Notes under the pieces: generated by a model | Seen by the model: the letters and a program-made list of their open reading frames with translations, nothing else | What the model was told of the DNA's origin: nothing | Databases searched by the model: none | In this document: positions 57,848 through 64,000 of the stretch, piece after piece | How positions within the stretch are numbered: the first letter of the stretch is position 1 | Layout of the letters: every line of letters begins with the position of its first letter | Made by a program: the position numbers and the translations under genes | Source of the DNA: Taenia hydatigena | Lineage: Eukaryota; Platyhelminthes; Cestoda; Cyclophyllidea; Taeniidae | Reading direction: 5' to 3' | Assembly: GCA_036345935.2 (NCBI GenBank) | Contig: JADWOT020000010.1 | Coordinates: 6,808,587-6,872,586, forward strand | Length of the DNA: 64,000 bases

Positions 57848-60800
57848 AAGGATTCGTCATAGCTAACAAGACCTGCGATCAGTAGAGAACGTATATATTT
57901 TAAGGACATTTAATCCAATACATTAGAACATTTCCTCTGGTTCGTTACTTTGTCCACAAAAATCTAGCAGAAAATGATGGATTAACAAGTTGAAGCTCTG
58001 AAATTCCTTGTTATTCGCTCACGTCTAAGGGGTCTACGGAGGAGATGAGGGCTAATACAAAGACGAATTCGTAAATACCCACCAGTGGTGGGGACAAAAG
58101 GAAACAGAGCATGAAATCACTAAGTCAAATTGGGAAGAGCTGAGCGCGACGTTTTGTAAAAGCAGAAGTAAAGAACATCAGGCGACCTAAAATCCCTGCC
58201 GTTAGACGTAGTGTTTGATAATGCAAGCACTTTAATCCCACTCGAATGGAAGTGGGGACTTTCATTTTCCTTGCCAGAGGACTGCTGTTGTTGCAGCATG
58301 AGGTGCTGCCAGTTAAACGGCACCATCATTAACGCCAAGATATGTACAGCGCAACTTAGAGGAAAGGCTTCCGGAAACGGTGATAATTGTGGGAATGCAA
58401 GGGCTGTATCATTAAGGCGCTACATCTCATGCCTCTTAAAAGGCGATCGACGTAGGCACCGGTAGCTGTCGTAAGTTTCTGCCATTTTGGGCCATAGTCA
58501 CCGCACCTGGCGATACAAATGCAAGGAAATGTTTTCAGATTGGATAGCCGTCAGAAGCACACTAGTGTTCTCAATGCACTGTTGAAAAAGGGTGGATCTG
58601 TGCGGTTGTTGTGGAGATCTGCAACGGCTGAACAGATGGATGCATATCCGTCTCAACTCCTGTTTGAGAATATATAACCTTCTAGAGGCATAAAAGATAT
58701 CAGAGATCCATTAATTTTTCATGCTTATTTTATTTTCACTTTTATATTTTATTTTATTTCGTTACATGGAGGATAGCAAAGGAATGTGTTAACCATGGTC
58801 ATTACTGATGGAAGTGGTAGTGGTGGAGGAAGCAATCACTTAGAACATGTAAGCAGCACGGGTTTCATTATCTGCTGGGGGATTGCAGTAAGCAGTTACA
58901 CATCTATGCCTCCGGATAGGGCCACATTATAATTTGAGGATAGGGTCGGTAGTGGCATGTAGCCGTGGGGTGGAGACACCAAGTTATCTGTTAGTGATTG
59001 CTGGAAAATAAGTTTTTATCTACCAAACCCTATTTCTAAGACGGATGGAAGGCGGATTCGCACTGTTTTATCTAACGCAACTAGAATTTAACCAAAAAGA
59101 CCTTTCAGTTACGTAACTTCAAAGCTGGGTGCTGGGTTACGCCTTCCTCTTTAAGAGGGTAACGAATGAATCCAGTGACTCTCTAATAGGTTTGCGACAA
59201 AGTGAATCCTTTTAAGACAACTAAGCTTAAGCTGCATCCAATGGCGTCATTCGGAAGTTGGTGATGTGAGTGTCGGAGGCGATATGAAAGGGAAATTTGC
59301 ATGTGCTTATAATATTCAAGGCACAAAGTTGCCCCAGCCTTGTGGCACTGCCCACTAATAGACTACTTTAAAATATCGCTGATCCTTCATCGCATTTGCG
59401 GCGGTGTGCGATATCTGCTCAAGTAAACTCTCTAACAAAAGATGCAAAGCACAGCAAAGAAGGAACCATAGGAAGGGATTATGACACTGTTTTAATGCAC
59501 CACATTATGCAATGAAGTGGGATGGAAATAGAGTCGTTACCTTTAGCAACTAATGCGTCTAACATCCCCCGAAAAGGATTTTGTGTTGGTGCGAGTGTGA
59601 AAAATTATAGTTGGATGAGTTGAGCAGTGGAAGAATAGAACATTACGGCGCAAAATGTAAGTGAATTATCGAATTGTGCTTATTTAGAAAAATCTGCTTA
59701 AGGAAAAGAGAATAGCGAAGGCAAGTACCTAATTGTTACAAGGAAGTAAATTACAAGTCAGATGGCAGATGCAACGTTACTCGGCTAGACCGATTTAATG
59801 CACAGATTGTAGTCGAGAATGTTGCAAGTAGGGTCACTCGATTTATTGTCCCTGCGTGTTGTGCATTCATCGATGTTCAAATTTAATACATTGTGTAAAG
59901 CGAAGCCCATTCCACGTAAAAGCTGGTTCTCAGTTATGCGCGATTATAAGCTAAGTATTTACATGTTGCAGCGAATAAAGAATAGCTCCCAATTTGTCTT
60001 ATGTCAAGAAGATTAATGAAGAAAGGATGGGTCAAAGAAACTCCAGCCCACCGTAAAGGTGAGGGTTAATGATTCGGTTTGAATTCTGTTGATAAAATCG
60101 ACGATTTAATGGATAAGTAAGACCACGTTTAATTGAAAAGAGGAAAATTAAGGACCTGCAAGAACAGTGCCAAACATTGAGACGAGACCATTTGGTTCTG
60201 CATTCAAGTAGTGTTGGTGCGTGCATGGTCAAGGAAAAGGAAAGACTAAAGGGCATGTATGTGAGGGATATCCTAAAAACGTGTGTTCTAAGTGTTGAAA
60301 AAGAGTAGTGAAGGGGCAAAATGAATGGGAAGGGGTGGAATATATATGTGTAAAACGATGTGCGCTTTTAACATTCCAGCTTGCTTCTATCATGATGAAG
60401 ACGGTTGGAGACGAATGGATTCATTTCCATTCAAGTTACTATAAAGAATGCTTTTATTTGTTTGTTGACACTTGCCACCATGTTTTGATAAGTATTTCGA
60501 TGTCCACTAGACCACGTCATCAGCAAATAAAGACGTTAAATGAAAGGCAAGTGTTTGCACTTTGCTACCTGGAATTTCATAAGTGGCTATGAGAATTGTC
60601 TCTATCTTCCCTTACACCTTCTCCGTTCCACTTGATTACGCATTCTGGTGTATCGGTGACACTTTCTATATTCCTGTTCAAAGACCTTCATGTAACCACC
60701 TGAATTGGAGCTTATTACGCGATTCACCCATAACTATAATTCTATACGCCCTTAACACAATTAAATGCTCGTCATAAGGACAACATAGGTGCTGTCAATG

Positions 60801-63800
60801 AGTCCCTGCCGGTATTCAATTAGCATTAACAGCCACAATTTCGTCCTCTCTACCTAAACACCAGAGCGTAGGGGAAATCCAATAAAAGTATGTTTGATCT
60901 CCTGTTGCTTGCCAAAAAATCACCCCTTCGGCGGTCAAAATAAAATGCAGTCGCTGAACTGATGCTTTAAACGCATTCTCTTATTTTGTAAGTTGGGACC
61001 CCGCTATAAGCGTTTAAATATTTAGTTATTCAAGAAGTATCATCAAATTCGTGGAGGACGGCAAAGTGTTTCTCTTGACGTTGATGCAACTTGGGGTTAT
61101 AGTCCACCCAGGCTTAAAAAACGTCCCAATGAACTTTTAATTATTTGACAGTAAGTAAACTGGGTTGCGGATTACGCGCGACTTTTCTAACACTAACGCG
61201 CCAGTTATGTTTGGGGTTTCAACTTGCATTAAGAAGGCGTTAATGCCTTGGCCAATCGTAAGAGCTATTTACCCTTAGCTATATTTCAGCAAAGGCTAAG
61301 TGTAAGCCCACGCAAAACAATCAGGCTGCAGCTTCTCCTACGATTCACATTGGCATGGAACCGGCAACAATTGCAATCATAGCAAAAGATGACGAATGTC
61401 TTCTGGAATTCTTAGTTTAGTTTGATTGTCAAAATATGGCACTGGAGATGTATTTACATGATGATCTCCCGGAAGTGATACCAACGAAAAGTAAATAAGG
61501 ACCCACAACGAAGTCGCTTATTGAGCGGGCTATGGAGTTGAAGCATTTAGAGTAGAAGCCGGAATAGAGCAAAGCGAAAATTCATTGTGCATATTAGCCA
61601 AACATCCACATAAAGTGACCATTAAAATGGCAAAGTGGCACAGCAGCGAGACTTACTCAGCAGCCTTTGCCGAAACCTCAAGCATCACTTGCAAAGGAAA
61701 AATTGCCATTCATGCCTATTATTTTAGTTTCGTTTTCTTTTAACAATCAATGCATGCCTAAATTTTAATGATCCAAATTGCTGTTATGCTGCGATGTCTA
61801 TATATGCTGCGCTAATTAGACACTTTTCATTGTGCACCGTTAAGTAAGAATTCAGTCACAAGTTTTGTGATGTTTCTTTCTTAAATTAAAAGCGCAGACT
61901 CGGACCCCAGTTACTGCTTGATCACAGGTCTCAAAATAAAATTGGCTGTTGAATACGGTGATTCCAGTAACAAAGAGGCATCTAGCATCCCGAGACTGTC
62001 TGCATTGAAGGGTGCGTCGCACTTCCATGCTTTACGATGAGATCCTGCGGCCCTCGAAGTGCAGCTTATACTGTGCTCAGTTTAATGGTAATGCAAAGAT
62101 ATTTTAATTACTACTCGAACTGTATCATTTACCAATAATGCTCACGTTACTCGTTACAGAGGAACAATACTGATTTGAAACGCTTTGTACACTAACAATA
62201 AGCCCAGTGAAAATTAAAAGGTATACTAGAGGAGGTGAGTCCACATTTAGAGAGTGATAAAAAGCACGACGAAGAGAAATTCAAGGTCAAAAAGCAAACA
62301 AACCAAAATAGGTTCTATCATCTGCTTATTGTGCACCCCTTGCCTCATATTCCCACACACAGCGATTTTGGCGGCTTACCACCTGTTCTCATTCATTCCT
62401 AAATCATATGCACGAATGATGAAGAATTTTAGTCTGGACTGATGGACTAGAAGAGAGACCAGTAAATGTGCTTGATTTTGTCCCGAATGGCGTCATACCT
62501 TTTACCTGCCTACGCTTGGTGTTGCTTTCAAATATTACAAACAGACCACAACATTTTTGCGCTGGATCATAGTGTCAGATTTTAAAGGTTTACATGATTT
62601 AAAGATGCACTCGCATTCTTGGCTGCGATCCACAATGCGTGGATTCTAATGTGTTCGCTGATAAATAGAATCTTGAACTTAGCTCTGCAGCAGCACTGCC
62701 TCCTACAGCCCAATTCTTTCAATTCTCGTACTGGCGCTTTTGAATTATTTAGTCCATACCATAGTCGGCTTTGCCCAAAATTGCCCACTAGCCTCACTTA
62801 AGTCGCTATGTAAGGCTGAGAAACCCCGTGGACTATGAAAGAATGCCTGCTAACGCGGGCCTGTAATAGAACCATCATTTACTTCCTAAAGCATTTAAAT
62901 GATGGATCAACTAGCCATAGCTTATCAGGCCCGGATTCCAAGTGTAGAACAGACGAAAATAGCCCTACACCAGAGGTGAAGCGACAGGTAAGAGTCTAAT
63001 TTTGATTGCGCTACCGCTCAATGAAAATATTGTTTGATCCTACACAGAACCAAATCATAATTAGAGGCTACTGCAAACGCCATGGTATCTAATTCCGAAT
63101 CGAATCCTAATATTTGTGCGGGAATTCGCCATGAGGACACATCGACGCTATCTTGTTTACGGTTAAGGAAACCATAAACCGCAAGCGTAGTTAATGCTCA
63201 TGCTGCGAATCATGGCGGTGCGGAGGGGTTAGATATGGGTAGATGAAGCGTGTGTAAGGCATTAGCATCATTAGGAATTGTTTCGCTCAGAGGATTGTGC
63301 TTAATCGTAAACACTTACGCAAATATTTACATCCGAAGTGAATTATGTAGAACGGTCGTGCGCATTGAATTCGATACAGAATTTTTCTTCTAACCATAAT
63401 ATTTTACACATGGTTGCTAATTCTAAATAGAAAACGCATCTTTGAATGAAGGCAGAAACATTAATTTGCAAACGGGTGTGAGTGATTTAGGACGTGATGC
63501 GTTGCACGTGACGTGATAGCTAATTGACCAGCAGACACGCCGTGAACACACCATGGATTCGCACGTTTAACATGCCCTTACGCTGACTTAGTGTAGACAG
63601 CCGTGTCACGATTAAATTACATCTGGTCGTGGTAGCAGCCGATTAAATGGATGGAAATAAAGGCGCTACATTCTATTAAGTTAACAAACTAGTCGGGATA
63701 GTTGATTATTTATCAGGATGTCGCATATGCGTTTTCAGGCCTTTCCACCGTTAGAAGTGACCGAGCTTTGAGCCATATCTGACACCCACATTGCTACCAA

Positions 63801-64000
63801 TGATCTACTATCTTCGTCTATTTATTCGTTTTAGGCATGATTCATGAGCGATTCGGTCCTGCAGATGCAATAACTCGGCAAAGGTGTGGCAAGATACAAA
63901 ATGGTTAAACTTCGCACCCTGTTGCACATGTTCCTCACAATAGAGCTCGATTTGAGTGTACTCACAACTGAGCAAAACCTTTGGTTTCATTGATCTGAGC
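57848..64000. other. intergenic, no supported gene
   Basis: Six kilobases with only frames below 100 codons, no recognised motif, no long repeat and no clear splice-linked set of exons. A Cys-rich plus-strand frame at 58211-58465 has no known pattern. Confidence 0.4.

Noticed and set aside
1..64000. CRISPR arrays, operons, bacterial promoters or prophage
   Set aside because: Nothing of the kind seen; split genes and an SL RNA show a metazoan nuclear genome.

Overview
The window reads as nuclear DNA of a parasitic flatworm, most likely a cyclophyllidean tapeworm. Three observations support this. Two fatty-acid-binding-protein genes resemble the Echinococcus/Mesocestoides FABPs. A 36-nt exon followed by a perfect splice donor matches, from memory, the taeniid spliced leader. 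Genes are split by introns as short as 30-38 bp. Gene density is low, and two runs of N mark scaffold gaps. The species cannot be fixed from sequence alone.

Layout. 1.5-2.3 kb: FABP gene 1 (minus). 5.5-10.8 kb: repeats, including a ~560-bp (ATCC)n array, a G20 run and two pairs of diverged inverted elements, plus one Cys-rich candidate exon. 11.5-16.2 kb: a nine-exon gene (minus) for kaptin (KPTN), the KICSTOR subunit that links nutrient state to mTORC1; all exon phases agree. 16.9-19.3 kb: head-to-head with KPTN, a partial RBM19/Mrd1-like gene (plus) that retains only the RRM3-RRM4 portion. 20.8-21.6 kb: FABP gene 2 (minus), a paralogue sharing coding sequence, intron size, promoter and 3' UTR with gene 1. 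25.6-28.7 kb: a seven-exon SIRT5-like gene (plus) whose frame is intact but whose catalytic His, NAD-contacting residues and zinc-binding Cys are gone. 36.8 kb: a spliced-leader RNA gene (minus). 53.8-56.6 kb: a near-perfect inverted repeat with 1,071-bp arms and a 703-bp spacer. It contains a C2H2 zinc-finger gene with a nonsense codon in the left arm and a truncated but readable copy in the right arm. The rest, including almost all of 29-36 kb and 37-53 kb and everything after 57 kb, is AT-rich intergenic or intronic DNA with a few candidate exons and dispersed repeats.

The genes do not form one pathway. The clearest biological themes are lipid binding by duplicated FABPs (one with a changed carboxylate-binding Arg), amino-acid sensing (kaptin), ribosome biogenesis (RBM19 fragment), a probable sirtuin pseudoenzyme and SL trans-splicing. 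Exon models were built by eye from splice consensus, phase agreement and remembered family sequences; no alignment software was used.
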